64,000 bases of DNA from Allonocardiopsis opalescens (GTDB lineage: Bacteria; Actinomycetota; Actinomycetes; Streptosporangiales; Streptosporangiaceae): contig NZ_PVZC01000009.1 of assembly GCF_003002095.1 (NCBI RefSeq), positions 248,001-312,000 of the forward strand. The letters run 5' to 3'. The notes below the pieces were generated by a model that saw nothing but the letters and a program-made list of their open reading frames with translations, ran no database searches and was not told the origin of the DNA. Position 1 is the first letter of the stretch, and every line of letters begins with the position of its first letter. Of the stretch, positions 41,297-50,054 are shown piece after piece. A program made the position numbers and the translations under genes.

Positions 41297-41599
41297 CACG
41301 GCGGAGAGCGGCGGAGCGCGGCAGAGCGCGGACGTGGGAACGACCGGTCGCTGCCCCACGCGGCGACCGGCCGTCCCCAAGACACGCGGACCCGTTACGT
41401 TGCCCCACGACCAGGGCCCGCGCTACCCCTTACCGCCAGTCGTTTCCCGTCCCCATCGGCGTAAGGGAGTTGTCGCCGCCCCCGGGTCGGTCCGCCTGGC
41501 CGGCGGCTCTGTCCTGAGCGGCTGGGCTCCAGCCTGCCGCCCGCCGCTTGCGTTTCACTTGCGGTGGGCTTTCGGTGGCGCGGTGCGTAGAGTGCGGGC
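41297..41599. other. 303-base intergenic region, kinase promoter side
   Basis: No gene or strong hairpin seen. TAGAGT at 41588-41593 lies six bases before the kinase ATG and could be a -10 box for a leaderless transcript. Confidence 0.4.
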
Positions 41600-42583
41600 A
41601 TGTCAGCGCGCGAGCCCGGCCGGGCGCCGGGCCCCGGCGGGGACCCTACGGGCCCCGTCGTGGTGGGTGTGGACGCGGGCGGTACCACCACCCGCTGCGT
41701 GGCCGTCGGCCTCGACGGCGTGGTCGTCGGCGCGGCCCGCGCGGCCGGCGCCAACCAGAACTCCAGCGCCGACCCCTCGACCGCGATCTCCCAGGCGCTG
41801 CTGGGCGCACTCGGCGGGATCACCGCGCGGCGGGTGGTCGGGGGCGTGGTCGGCATGGCCGGGGCCGGGGCGGGCGGGCGGGCCCGCGCCGAGGAGATCG
41901 TCGGCCGGGCCTGGTCCGGCGCCGGGCTGCGCGGCGCGCCGCGCGTCGGCGACGACATCGTGGTGGCCTTCGCGGCCGGCACCACCGCGCCGCACGGCAC
42001 CGTCATGATCGCCGGCACCGGCGCGGTGACCGCCGCCCTGCGCGACGGCGAGGTGGTGCGCCGCTGCGACGGCTACGGCTGGCTGCTGGGCGACGAGGGC
42101 TCGGCGGTCTGGCTGGGCCGCGAGGCGGTGCGCGCCGCGCTGGCCAGCTGGGACGGCCGGGGCCCCGCCACCACGCTGAGCACCCAGGTGCCCGTGGTGC
42201 TCGGCACCCCGGTCGGCGACCCCCAGCCGCTGATCCGCGCCGTCTACGACGCCGCCCCGGCGGACCTCGGCGCGGTCGCCCCGGTGGTGTCGGCCGCCGC
42301 CGCGGCCGGCGACCCCGTGGCCTGCGAGATCGTCGACTACGCCGCGCACCGCCTGGTCGCCGCCTACGCCGCCGTGCGCGCCGACCCCGGCGCCCCCACC
42401 GTGCTGGCCGGCTCGGTGCTGCGGGCCGGGCCGGTCGCCACCGTCGTGCGCCGCCGGCTGCGGGAGGAGTTCGGCGCGCAGACCCACGACGCCGCCGACG
42501 GCGCCCTCGGCGCGGCCGCCCTCGCCCTGCGCGCCGCGGGCGCCGACCCCCGGGCGCACGCCCGCCTGCTGGACGAGGGCTGA
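41600..42583 (+). CDS. BadF/BadG-family sugar kinase (GlcNAc/MurNAc kinase-like)
   Basis: A 327-residue ASKHA-fold kinase. The phosphate-1 loop is VVVGVDAGGTTTRCVAVGLDG at 20-40, the second is VMIAGTGAVTAALRDGE, and DGYGWLLGDEGSAVWLGREAV is the BadF/NagK-type signature. VLAGSVLRAGPV is the adenosine motif. In this family GlcNAc kinase and the MurNAc/GlcNAc kinase MurK are known. The neighbouring murR, murQ and ABC importer favour phosphorylation of imported MurNAc (or GlcNAc) before the MurQ etherase. It is 50 bases upstream of murR. Confidence 0.87.
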   Translation: MSAREPGRAPGPGGDPTGPVVVGVDAGGTTTRCVAVGLDGVVVGAARAAGANQNSSADPSTAISQALLGALGGITARRVVGGVVGMAGAGAGGRARAEEIVGRAWSGAGLRGAPRVGDDIVVAFAAGTTAPHGTVMIAGTGAVTAALRDGEVVRRCDGYGWLLGDEGSAVWLGREAVRAALASWDGRGPATTLSTQVPVVLGTPVGDPQPLIRAVYDAAPADLGAVAPVVSAAAAAGDPVACEIVDYAAHRLVAAYAAVRADPGAPTVLAGSVLRAGPVATVVRRRLREEFGAQTHDAADGALGAAALALRAAGADPRAHARLLDEG

Positions 42584-42616
42584 CGCCCGCCGCCCTGTTG
42601 ACTCGGCGATCACAAA

Positions 42617-42633
42617 GAAGGAAACTTTCCTTC
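42617..42633. promoter_or_regulatory. MurR operator palindrome
   Basis: GAAGGAAA-C-TTTCCTTC is a perfect 17-bp palindrome immediately before the murR GTG and after the kinase gene. RpiR-family regulators bind such dyads; here it would control the murR-murQ-ABC transcript. Confidence 0.7.
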
Positions 42634-43566
42634 GTGACGAAAACGTCGAAGCTGACGCGCGGCGGCCCGCTTGATCCACCGGTCGGACCCACCGTGGTGC
42701 GGATCCGCTCGCTGCTGCCGTCGCTCGCCCCCGCCGAGCAGCGTGTGGCGCAGCGCATCATCGACGACCCGGAGAGAGTGGCCGCGTCGTCCATCACCGA
42801 ACTGGCGAAGGACTGCGAGACCTCCGAGGCGACGGTCATCCGCTTCTGCCACACCATCGACTTCTCCGGCTACCGGGAGCTGCGCCTCACCCTGGCCAGC
42901 GAGGCCGGGCGGGCCAGGGGCGCGGGCGAGAACAACCGGGCGGTCGCCGCCGACATCTCCCCCGACGACACCCTGGCCCGGGTGGTCGAGAAGATCGCCT
43001 TCGCCGACGCCCGCGCCGTCGAGGAGACCGCCGCCCAGCTCGACGTCGCCGTCCTGGAGCGGGTGGTCGAGCTGATCACCGCGGCCGGGCGGGTCGACCT
43101 CTACGGGGTGGGCGCCAGCGCCTTCGTGGCCGCCGACTTCCAGCAGAAGCTGCACCGCATCGGCTGCACCTCCTTCGCCTGGTCCGACGCGCACATCATG
43201 CTGACCAGCGCGGCCGTGCTCTCCCCCGCCGACGTCGCGGTCGGCATCTCCCACACCGGCGCCACGGTGGAGACCATCGACGCCCTCGCCGAGGCGCGCC
43301 GCCAGGGCGCCACCACCGTCGCGATCACCAACTTCCCCCGCTCCCCCATCGCCGAGGCGGCGGACCTGGTGCTGACCACCGCCGCCCGCGAGACCACCTT
43401 CCGCTCGGGCGCCACCTCCAGCAGGCTCGCCCAGCTCACCGTCATCGACTGCGTGTTCGTCGGGGTGGCGCAGCGCCGCTACACCGACGCGCGGCTGGCC
43501 CTGGAGACCACCCGCGAGGCGGTCCGGGGCCGCCGCGTCGGCCAGGAGCCCAGGAGGCGCAAGTGA
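42634..43566 (+). CDS. murR: MurR/RpiR-family transcriptional regulator
   Basis: A 310-residue RpiR-type regulator. The N-terminal helix-turn-helix is RIRSLLPSLAPAEQRVAQRIIDDPERVAASSITELAKDCETSEATVIRFCHTIDFSGYRELRL. The C-terminal SIS (sugar isomerase) domain has GRVDLYGVGASAFVAADFQQKLHRIG, VAVGISHTGATVETIDALAEAR and TVAITNFPRSPIAEAADLVL. In E. coli MurR senses MurNAc 6-phosphate. The start is GTG at 42634, directly behind the palindrome with no ribosome-binding site. Its stop overlaps the murQ start by four bases. Confidence 0.9.
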   Translation: MTKTSKLTRGGPLDPPVGPTVVRIRSLLPSLAPAEQRVAQRIIDDPERVAASSITELAKDCETSEATVIRFCHTIDFSGYRELRLTLASEAGRARGAGENNRAVAADISPDDTLARVVEKIAFADARAVEETAAQLDVAVLERVVELITAAGRVDLYGVGASAFVAADFQQKLHRIGCTSFAWSDAHIMLTSAAVLSPADVAVGISHTGATVETIDALAEARRQGATTVAITNFPRSPIAEAADLVLTTAARETTFRSGATSSRLAQLTVIDCVFVGVAQRRYTDARLALETTREAVRGRRVGQEPRRRK

Positions 43567-44540
43567 CGCCGTTCCAGGCCGGCGGGGCCGGTTCGGACGC
43601 ACGCGAGGGCGGGACCCGCCATGCGGCCTCGGGGGGCCGCATGGCGTTCGTCGAGTCGCCGACCGAGGCGCGCAACCCGCGCACCCTGGACATCGACACC
43701 CTGTCCACCGCCGAGGTGCTGCGCCGGATCGCCGACGAGGACGCCCTCGTCCCGGCCGCCGTCGCCGCCGCCGTGCCGGAGCTGGCCAGGGCCGTCGACC
43801 TCGCGGTCGGGGCGCTGCGCGGCGGCGGGCGGCTGCACTACTTCGGCTCGGGCACCTCCGGCCGGATCGCCGCCCAGGACGCCGCCGAGCTGCCGCCCAC
43901 CTTCGGCGTCGAGCCCGAACTGGTGGTGGCGCACCACGCGGGCGGGGTCGGCGCGCTGCTGCGCGCCACCGAGGGCGTCGAGGACGACGAGGCGCAGGGC
44001 GCCCGCGACGCCGCCGAGGTCACCGGCGCCGACCTGGCGGTGGGGCTGGCCGCCAGCGGCCGCACCCCGTACGTGGCCGGGGCGCTGCGCACCGCCGCGC
44101 GGGCCGGCGCGCCGACCGTGCTGCTCACCGCCAACCCCGCGGCCGAGTTGGGCCGCAGCGTGGACGTGCTGGTGGCGCTGGACACCGGCCCCGAGGTTCT
44201 GGCCGGGTCCACCCGGATGAAGGCGGGCTCGGCGCAGAAGATGGCGCTGAACGCCTTCTCCACCGCGGTGATGATCCGCCTGGGCCGCACCTACTCCAAT
44301 CTGATGGTCGCGATGAACGCGACCAACGCCAAGCTGCGCGGCCGTGCCGTGACGATGCTCGCCCAGGCCAGCGGCGCGGGGCTGGACGCCTGCGCCGACG
44401 TACTGGAGCGTTCGGGGGGAGACACCCGGGTGGCGCTGGTGTCGCTGCTCGCCGAGGTGCCGGTGGAGGCGGCCGCCGAAGCGGTCGGCGCGGCCGGCGG
44501 CTCGGTGCGCGCGGCGCTGCGCCGGCTGGTGGAGCCGTAG
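43563..44540 (+). CDS. murQ: N-acetylmuramic acid 6-phosphate etherase
   Basis: A 325-residue SIS-domain lyase that removes D-lactate from MurNAc 6-phosphate, giving GlcNAc 6-phosphate during peptidoglycan recycling. Signature segments are ESPTEARNPRTLDIDTLSTAEVLRRI, GGRLHYFGSGTSGRIAAQDAAELPPTFG, LLRATEGVEDDEAQGARDA, ASGRTPYVAGALRTA and ALDTGPEVLAGSTRMKAGSAQKMALNAFSTAVMIRLGRTYSNLMV. The catalytic Glu is in ATEGVEDD. GTG at 43563 overlaps murR (GTGA); the first 25 residues are extra and an internal ATG near 43641 is a possible alternative start. Confidence 0.95.
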   Translation: MTPFQAGGAGSDAREGGTRHAASGGRMAFVESPTEARNPRTLDIDTLSTAEVLRRIADEDALVPAAVAAAVPELARAVDLAVGALRGGGRLHYFGSGTSGRIAAQDAAELPPTFGVEPELVVAHHAGGVGALLRATEGVEDDEAQGARDAAEVTGADLAVGLAASGRTPYVAGALRTAARAGAPTVLLTANPAAELGRSVDVLVALDTGPEVLAGSTRMKAGSAQKMALNAFSTAVMIRLGRTYSNLMVAMNATNAKLRGRAVTMLAQASGAGLDACADVLERSGGDTRVALVSLLAEVPVEAAAEAVGAAGGSVRAALRRLVEP

Positions 44541-44614
44541 TGACGGATCCGGCGGCCCGCCTCCACGGGCCGGCCGGGGCACAACCCAGTTGGGAAATCG
44601 GAAAGGGGTCTCAC

Positions 44615-45937
44615 ATGCGAACCCGTGGACCTGCGCGCGCACGCTCCCGCGGCGCCCGGACGGCGCTGCGACTCGCCGCCGCGGCGGCCGCCCTCCCCCT
44701 GCTCGCCGCCACCGCCTGCGCCCCCGGAACCGGGGGCGGCGAGGAGGGCGGTGACGGCGACGTCACTCTCACCGTGTGGTCGTGGCGGCCCGAGGACGCC
44801 GCCGGCTACGAGCGGATCTTCGACGTGTACGAGGAGCAGCACCCCGGTGTCACGGTGGAGTTCGAGGGCCACCAGAACACCGAGTACCCCGCGATCCTGC
44901 AGACCGGGCTGACCCGGTCCAGCGGCGGGCCCGACGTGGTGCAGCTCAAGCCCTACGGCCCCATCCAGGCCTTCATCGGCGCCGGCCAGCTGGTCCCGCT
45001 GGACGACCACGTCGACCTGTCCGACTGGGCGCCCGAGGTGGTGGACTCCGCACGCGGGCGCGAGGACGGCGGCCTGTACGGCGTCCCGTTCGCGGTGCAG
45101 ACCCTGCACGTGCTGTACAACCCGGCGATCTTCGCCGAGCACGACCTGGCGCCGCCCGAGACCTGGGAGGACATGGTCGCCGCCGCCGAGACGCTGCAGG
45201 AGGCGGGGGTCATCCCCTTCGCCACCAGCGCGCAGGAGCCGTGGGTGCTGGCTATCCTGCGCGAGGTCTTCGGCGCCACCCGCACCGGCGGCGAGGAGTT
45301 CGCTCAGCGGGTGCTGACCGGCGAGACCGACTTCACCGACCCCGACTACGTCGGGGCGCTGGAGGTCACCGCCGGCCTTGAGCCCTTCTTCCCCGAGGAC
45401 TCCACCGCCGTCAGCTACACCGACGCGCAGACCCTGTTCACCAGCGGTGAGGCGGCGATGTACCCGGGCGGCGCCTATGAGCTGGCGCCGTTCCAGCAGG
45501 CCAACCCGGAGCTGGAGATCGCCTTCTTCGACGCGCCGCCCGCCCCGGACGCCGCGGTGGACCACGCGCTGACGCCCGGCTTCTCCGACGGCTCCTACGG
45601 GGTGAACGCCGCCTCGGCCAACCAGGAGGCCGCCATCGAGCTGGTGCAGTGGATGGCCACCGAGGAGTTCGGCCAGCTCTTCTCCGACGAGCTGCGGCAG
45701 ATCTCGACCGTGCCCGGGGTGACGCCCGCGGACCCGCTGCTGGCGGATATGTCGGCCGCCTACGCCGACCACGGCACCCCGTACATGATGTCGGTGCACT
45801 TCGGCTACGGCGACCCGCTGGGCCGCGACGCCGAGGGCCAGGCGCTGGCGGACATGATCCTCGGCAACGCCACCGGCGAGGAGGCCGGCGAGCGCGTCCA
45901 GGAGGAGATCTCGGCGTGGTTCGAGCCGAGCAGGTAG
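44615..45937 (+). CDS. ABC-importer substrate-binding lipoprotein (CUT1 sugar family)
   Basis: A 440-residue extracytoplasmic sugar-binding protein. It starts with Arg-rich MRTRGPARARSRGARTAL, a hydrophobic stretch and a lipobox LAATAC with the lipidated Cys near residue 35. The mature part begins VTLTVWSWRPEDAAGYERIFDVYEEQHPGVTVEFEG and has the NPAIFAEHDLAPPETWEDMVAAAE and FTSGEAAMYPGGAYELA segments of family 1 binding proteins. Its ligand is probably MurNAc or a muropeptide sugar, judged from murQ and murR. ATG at 44615 has AAAGGGG upstream. Confidence 0.92.
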   Translation: MRTRGPARARSRGARTALRLAAAAAALPLLAATACAPGTGGGEEGGDGDVTLTVWSWRPEDAAGYERIFDVYEEQHPGVTVEFEGHQNTEYPAILQTGLTRSSGGPDVVQLKPYGPIQAFIGAGQLVPLDDHVDLSDWAPEVVDSARGREDGGLYGVPFAVQTLHVLYNPAIFAEHDLAPPETWEDMVAAAETLQEAGVIPFATSAQEPWVLAILREVFGATRTGGEEFAQRVLTGETDFTDPDYVGALEVTAGLEPFFPEDSTAVSYTDAQTLFTSGEAAMYPGGAYELAPFQQANPELEIAFFDAPPAPDAAVDHALTPGFSDGSYGVNAASANQEAAIELVQWMATEEFGQLFSDELRQISTVPGVTPADPLLADMSAAYADHGTPYMMSVHFGYGDPLGRDAEGQALADMILGNATGEEAGERVQEEISAWFEPSR

Positions 45938-46926
45938 TCGCCGAGGAGCGGGCGGCCGCCGGACCCAGGTCCGGCGGCCGGGCCCGCGCGTCCGGGGGCG
46001 GGCGTGCGAAGGGCCGCCCGCCGGGCCGGCGGCCGCCGGTGGCGCTGCTGGCCGCGTTCATCCTGCCCGCGCTGGCGCTCTACACCGTCTTCATCATCTA
46101 CCCGCTGTTCAGCGCGCTCCAGTACAGCCTGTTCACCTGGGAGGGCACCCGCCAGGCCGGCTTCGCCGGGCTGGACAACTTCACCCGGCTGTTCAGCGGC
46201 GTCTACGCGGAGCGGTTCTGGCGGGCCTTCGGCCACAACGGCCTGTTCTTCCTCGGCACGATGGCGGTGCAGACCACCCTGGGGCTGGCCTTCGCGGTGC
46301 TGCTGCACCGCTCCCGCTTCGGCAAGCGCTTCCTGCAGACCGCCTACACCCTGCCCTACCTGGTCAGCCCGATCGTGGTCGGCTACCTGTGGAGCCTGAT
46401 GCTCAGCCCGCAGTTCGGCGCGGTGAACGAGGCGCTGCGCGCGGTGGGCCTCGACGCGCTGGCGCAGCCGTGGACAGGCGATCCGCAGCTGGCGCTGCCG
46501 ACGCTGATCCTGGTGAACACCTGGCAGTGGATCGGCTTCCCGATGCTGCTGTTCTCGGCCGCGCTGGCCGGCATCCCCGAGGAGTACGCCGAGGCGGCCC
46601 GAACCGACGGCGCCTCGGGCGCGCGGGTGTTCTGGCACGTCACCCTGCCGCTGCTGCTCCCGGCGATCGGGATCGTCAGCGTGCTCACCTTCATCGGGAA
46701 CATGAACGTGCTGGACCTGGTGTACGCGATGCAGGGCTCGCAGGGCGCCCCGGCCGGGGCCACCGACGTGCTCGGGCTGCTGTTCTACCGGACCGCGTTC
46801 CAGAACCCCGACCTCAACGCGATCGGCCAGTCCTCGGCGCTGGCCGTGGTGATGTTCGTCTTCATCTTCGGGGTGTCCATCGTGGCCACCCGGGTGCTGC
46901 GCAGGGCGGAGGAGCGGCTGCGATGA
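45916..46926 (+). CDS. ABC sugar permease (MalF-like)
   Basis: A 336-residue inner-membrane permease with six transmembrane segments. RPPVALLAAFILPALALYTVFIIYPLFSALQYSLF is TM1, and EEYAEAARTDGASGARVFWHVTLPLLLPAIG is the EAA loop that contacts the ATPase. The long Arg/Gly-rich N terminus is cytoplasmic. GTG at 45916, with GGAGGAG eight bases upstream, overlaps the binding-protein gene by 22 bases. Its stop overlaps the next permease start. Substrate follows that of the operon. Confidence 0.92.
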   Translation: MVRAEQVVAEERAAAGPRSGGRARASGGGRAKGRPPGRRPPVALLAAFILPALALYTVFIIYPLFSALQYSLFTWEGTRQAGFAGLDNFTRLFSGVYAERFWRAFGHNGLFFLGTMAVQTTLGLAFAVLLHRSRFGKRFLQTAYTLPYLVSPIVVGYLWSLMLSPQFGAVNEALRAVGLDALAQPWTGDPQLALPTLILVNTWQWIGFPMLLFSAALAGIPEEYAEAARTDGASGARVFWHVTLPLLLPAIGIVSVLTFIGNMNVLDLVYAMQGSQGAPAGATDVLGLLFYRTAFQNPDLNAIGQSSALAVVMFVFIFGVSIVATRVLRRAEERLR

Positions 46927-47822
46927 CGACCACGCTGGAGTCCCCTGCGCCCCCTCCGGCCGCGGCGTCCGCGCCGCCCCGCCCGCGCCGGGCCCGGCGC
47001 GGCGCCCGCGAGCTGCTGGGCGGCGCGGCCGTCCAGCTGCTGCTGTGGGGCTACGCGGCGGTGGCGCTCGCGCCGCTGCTGCTGATGCTGATCAGCTCGC
47101 TGCGCCCCGAGGCGGAGCTGCGGCAGGACCCGCTGGGCCTGCCGGTCCGCCCGGCGCTGGAGAACTACACGACGGCCTGGACGCAGGCCAATTTCAGCGG
47201 CTACTTCATGAACTCGGTCGTCGTCACCGTGTCGTCGATCCTGCTCGGCACCTCGGTGTCGGTGCTGGCCGCCTACGCGCTGGCCCGCTTCCGCTTCTTC
47301 GGCGACGCCCTGCTGACCGCCTTCTTCATGGCCGGGCTGATGATCCCGATCCGGCTGGGCGTGGTGCCGGTCTTCTACCTGCTGGACAACCTCGGCCTGC
47401 TCGACTCCCAGCTCGGCCTGATCTGCGTGTACGCGGCCAGCGGGGTGCCCTTCTCGGTCTTCGTGCTCACCGCCTTCTTCCGGCAGCTGCCGGTGGAGCT
47501 GGAGGAGGCGGCCCGCATCGACGGCGCCGGGGAGTTCCGGGTCTTCGGCCGGATCATGCTCCCGCTGGTGCGCCCGGCGCTGGCCACCGTGATGCTGTTC
47601 CAGTTCATCGACCTGTGGAACGACTTCTTCTTCCCGCTGGTCCTGGTGGACCGCGAGCACTACACCCTGCCGGTGGGCCTGACCACTTTCTTCACCGAGT
47701 ACGGGCTCAACCAGTCCCTGCTGTACGCGGGCCTGGTGATCACCACGGCGCCGCTGGTCGTGCTCTTCCTGATCGCGACCCGGCAGATCATGACGGGACT
47801 GACGGCGGGGATCGGGCGCTGA
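46923..47822 (+). CDS. ABC sugar permease (MalG-like)
   Basis: A 299-residue second permease. A 36-residue Pro/Arg-rich cytoplasmic N terminus precedes VQLLLWGYAAVALAPLLLMLISSL, and VELEEAARIDGAGEFRVFGRIMLPLVRPAL is the EAA loop. GLMIPIRLGVVPVFYLLDNLGLLDS is the family segment. ATG overlaps the previous gene (ATGA). No ATP-binding subunit is encoded nearby; in actinobacteria CUT1 importers usually share one ATPase (MsiK), so this is not a defect. Confidence 0.92.
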   Translation: MTTTLESPAPPPAAASAPPRPRRARRGARELLGGAAVQLLLWGYAAVALAPLLLMLISSLRPEAELRQDPLGLPVRPALENYTTAWTQANFSGYFMNSVVVTVSSILLGTSVSVLAAYALARFRFFGDALLTAFFMAGLMIPIRLGVVPVFYLLDNLGLLDSQLGLICVYAASGVPFSVFVLTAFFRQLPVELEEAARIDGAGEFRVFGRIMLPLVRPALATVMLFQFIDLWNDFFFPLVLVDREHYTLPVGLTTFFTEYGLNQSLLYAGLVITTAPLVVLFLIATRQIMTGLTAGIGR

Positions 47823-47904
47823 GGCCCCGGGGGCGAGGGCGTTCCGCGGCGCCCGCCAAACCAGAATGGCCTGATTACGCCAAAAAAGAAGACTGGAAGG
47901 AAAA

Positions 47905-47923
47905 GTAAACGAACGCGGTTTAC
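47905..47923. promoter_or_regulatory. Dyad upstream of the 318-residue hypothetical gene
   Basis: GTAAAC-N7-GTTTAC is a perfect inverted repeat in an AT-richer stretch (47870-47925), 32 bases before the gene. It may be the operator or promoter of that gene. Confidence 0.5.
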
Positions 47924-47954
47924 GGTCGAGGCATTCCGAGGTGAGGAGTGCTTC

Positions 47955-48911
47955 ATGCCGTTGAACGCCGTGGACATCACCAACCTGGGCAACGCCCACG
48001 CCGCCACGCTCGGCCCTCTGGTGGCGGCCGCGCCGAACGCTCCCGTCGCCTACAACTCCGGGGCGGCCACCACCGCCACGGGCTTCGCCGCCGACCTCGC
48101 GAACGCCTTCGCCGCGGCGGCCCCGGCGCAGAGCACCGTGGCGGTGGACACCCTGATCCGCGACATCACCAAGCCGAGCTTCCCGTTCAGGCCGTGGCTG
48201 CTCACCCTGATCGACGCGCTGGACGCGCTGAACGCCACCCAGGTGCCGGTGAACAACGGCCTGCCCATCCCGGCGAACATCTTCAAGCCCGCGGAACTGG
48301 CCTCCTTCGCCGACATCGCCCTGTTCGCGTGCGGGGACGCGGCGAGCTTCCCGGGCAATATCGCCGACGACCAGGACTACTACTACGAGTCGCAGGTCAT
48401 CAACCGCGCCTACCGGGCGCACACCGACAGCCGCCGGAACGAGCAGGACCTGGCGGCGCAGCGCAGCGGCCCCTCGGAGCTGTCGCCGCCGCACGCGCCC
48501 GAGGCCTTCGCCGATATCGGGCGGTCGATCCGCACCTCGCTGCTGGCGGCGCGGATGGGCGTCTGCTTCACCTTCGCCTGGGGCGGCGTCGCCCCGCTGC
48601 TGGACCGGATGCACCGGGGCCAGAGCGGCACGGCCGCCGCCGCTCCGACCTTGAACCGCCTGGAGATCGTCGCCGTCCGCAACCACGTGTTCGTGCTGAT
48701 CAACCGGGCCGGTCCCGCCGTCGCCCCGGGCCAGGTCCTGCCTGCCCCCGCCGGCTGGGGCGGCGCGGCGGTGATCACCCTCGACCTCTGGCTCGGTTCG
48801 CTCGGCCACGGCTACGTGTTCACCGGCATCAACGGCCCGAACATGAACTTCCTGCACCGCACGCTGAAGTCGCACTTCGACAGCGCCCACCACAACTGGC
48901 GCGGGGTCTGA
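47955..48911 (+). CDS. Hypothetical protein with possible Cys-His-Asp (papain-like) triad
   Basis: I do not recognise this 318-residue protein. Its first 60 residues are Ala/Asn/Thr-rich; residues 70-150 look alpha-helical. The C-terminal third has GVCFTFAWGG (Cys204), RNHVFVLINR (His244) and VITLDLWLG (Asp277). That order and spacing resemble papain-fold/YopT-type transglutaminase or protease effectors. There is no signal peptide. ATG at 47955 follows GAGGTGAGGAG. It is preceded by a dyad and followed by a terminator, so it is a single-gene transcript, separate from the MurNAc operon. No immunity gene is visible. Confidence 0.75.
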   Translation: MPLNAVDITNLGNAHAATLGPLVAAAPNAPVAYNSGAATTATGFAADLANAFAAAAPAQSTVAVDTLIRDITKPSFPFRPWLLTLIDALDALNATQVPVNNGLPIPANIFKPAELASFADIALFACGDAASFPGNIADDQDYYYESQVINRAYRAHTDSRRNEQDLAAQRSGPSELSPPHAPEAFADIGRSIRTSLLAARMGVCFTFAWGGVAPLLDRMHRGQSGTAAAAPTLNRLEIVAVRNHVFVLINRAGPAVAPGQVLPAPAGWGGAAVITLDLWLGSLGHGYVFTGINGPNMNFLHRTLKSHFDSAHHNWRGV

Positions 48912-48918
48912 CGGCCGG

Positions 48919-48953
48919 CGCCCGTCCGGCACCTCGGGGGCGCCGGACGGGCG
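48919..48953. terminator. Bidirectional terminator
   Basis: A perfect 12-bp stem CGCCCGTCCGGC / GCCGGACGGGCG with an 11-base loop lies between the converging hypothetical gene and pdxA2. Confidence 0.7.
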
Positions 48954-48967
48954 GACCGCTGCCCGCC

Positions 48968-49993
48968 TCAGCTCGCGCCGTACTCCGCGCGGATGCGGTC
49001 GGCGAAGCCGGCGAAGGAGGCGGCGTGGGTGAAGGCCGAGCGCATGGTGCCGGCGTCGGCGACGCCCTTGCCGGCGATGTCGAAGGCGGTGCCGTGGTCG
49101 ACGGAAGTGCGCAGGATGGGCAGGCCCACCGTCACCGAGATGGTGCCGTCGAAGTCCAGGGTCTTGGCCGGGATGTGGCCCTGGTCGTGGTACTGCGAGA
49201 GGACACCGTCGTAGCGGCCCTGGACCAGCTGGTGGAAGACGGAGTCGGCCGGGACGGGGCCGCGCACGTCGGCGCCGGCCTCGCGGGCGCGGCGCACCGC
49301 CGGGCCGATGTGCACGATCTCCTCGTCGCCGAAGGCGCCGTTCTCGCCGCCGTGCGGGTTGATCGCGGCCACGGCCAGCACCGGCTCGTCGTGGCCGAAG
49401 ACGCGCAGCGCGGTCAGCGCCTCCTGGATGCCGGCGTGCACCCGCTCCTCGGTGATCTGCTCGATCGCCTTGCGCAGCGAGACGTGCCGGGTGGTGAAGA
49501 AGATCTTCTTGCCGCGCACCACGAACATGGTGTTGTGGCGGGTGCTGCCGGTCAGCGCGCCCAGCATCTCGGTGTGGCCCAGGTGCTCGGAGCCGGCCGC
49601 CCAGATCGCCTCCTTGTTGATCGGCGCGGTCACGATCCCGGCGGCGCGGCCCTCCATAGCGGCGGCCGTCGCCACCTCGATGGCGCGCACGGCGGCGCGG
49701 CCGGCGGTCGCCGAGACCTCCCCCCAAGGCAGCTCGGCCTCACCGACCACGTCGATGTCGAAGCAGTCGACGACGCCGGCCTCGGCCGGGGGCAGCTCCC
49801 AGGAGGTGACGGCGCGCACCTCGGCGTCCAGGCCGCACACGCGCATCGCGCGGCGGAGCACGCCGGGGTCGCCCACCGCCACGCCCCGCGCCGGGTCGCC
49901 GGGCGCGGCCTCGGCCAGGGTGCGCACGGTGATCTCCGGGCCGATGCCGACCGGGTCGCCGACGGTGACGGCAAGGATCGGACGCTCGCTCAT
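48968..49993 (-). CDS. pdxA2: PdxA2-type four-carbon acid sugar 4-phosphate dehydrogenase
   Basis: A 341-residue PdxA-family oxidative decarboxylase. AVTVGDPVGIGPEITVRTL is at residues 8-26, APINKEAIWAAGSEHLGHTEML carries the metal-binding His, INPHGGENGAFGDEEI the second, and SQYHDQGHIPAKTLDFDG the third. The YHDQGHIP variant, and the neighbouring DUF1537 kinase, point to the D-threonate/D-erythronate branch rather than vitamin B6 synthesis. It would oxidise the 4-phosphate made by the kinase. ATG at 49993; 61-base gap after the kinase gene. Confidence 0.88.
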   Translation of the reverse strand: MSERPILAVTVGDPVGIGPEITVRTLAEAAPGDPARGVAVGDPGVLRRAMRVCGLDAEVRAVTSWELPPAEAGVVDCFDIDVVGEAELPWGEVSATAGRAAVRAIEVATAAAMEGRAAGIVTAPINKEAIWAAGSEHLGHTEMLGALTGSTRHNTMFVVRGKKIFFTTRHVSLRKAIEQITEERVHAGIQEALTALRVFGHDEPVLAVAAINPHGGENGAFGDEEIVHIGPAVRRAREAGADVRGPVPADSVFHQLVQGRYDGVLSQYHDQGHIPAKTLDFDGTISVTVGLPILRTSVDHGTAFDIAGKGVADAGTMRSAFTHAASFAGFADRIRAEYGAS

Positions 49994-50054
49994 GTTCTCT
50001 CTCGCCCCTCGTGTCGGGTTCGTATGGTCCAGTGTCGGCTACGCCGCCGCCGGG

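Noticed and set aside
41600-47822. Missing ABC ATPase read as a broken operon
   Set aside because: CUT1 sugar importers in actinobacteria commonly lack their own ATPase and share an MsiK-type subunit, so the absence is normal.
47823-47908. Small lysine-rich gene after the second permease (ending PEWPDYAKKEDWKEK)
   Set aside because: No start codon with a ribosome-binding site is present in frame; the apparent peptide is an out-of-frame reading of an AT-rich promoter region.
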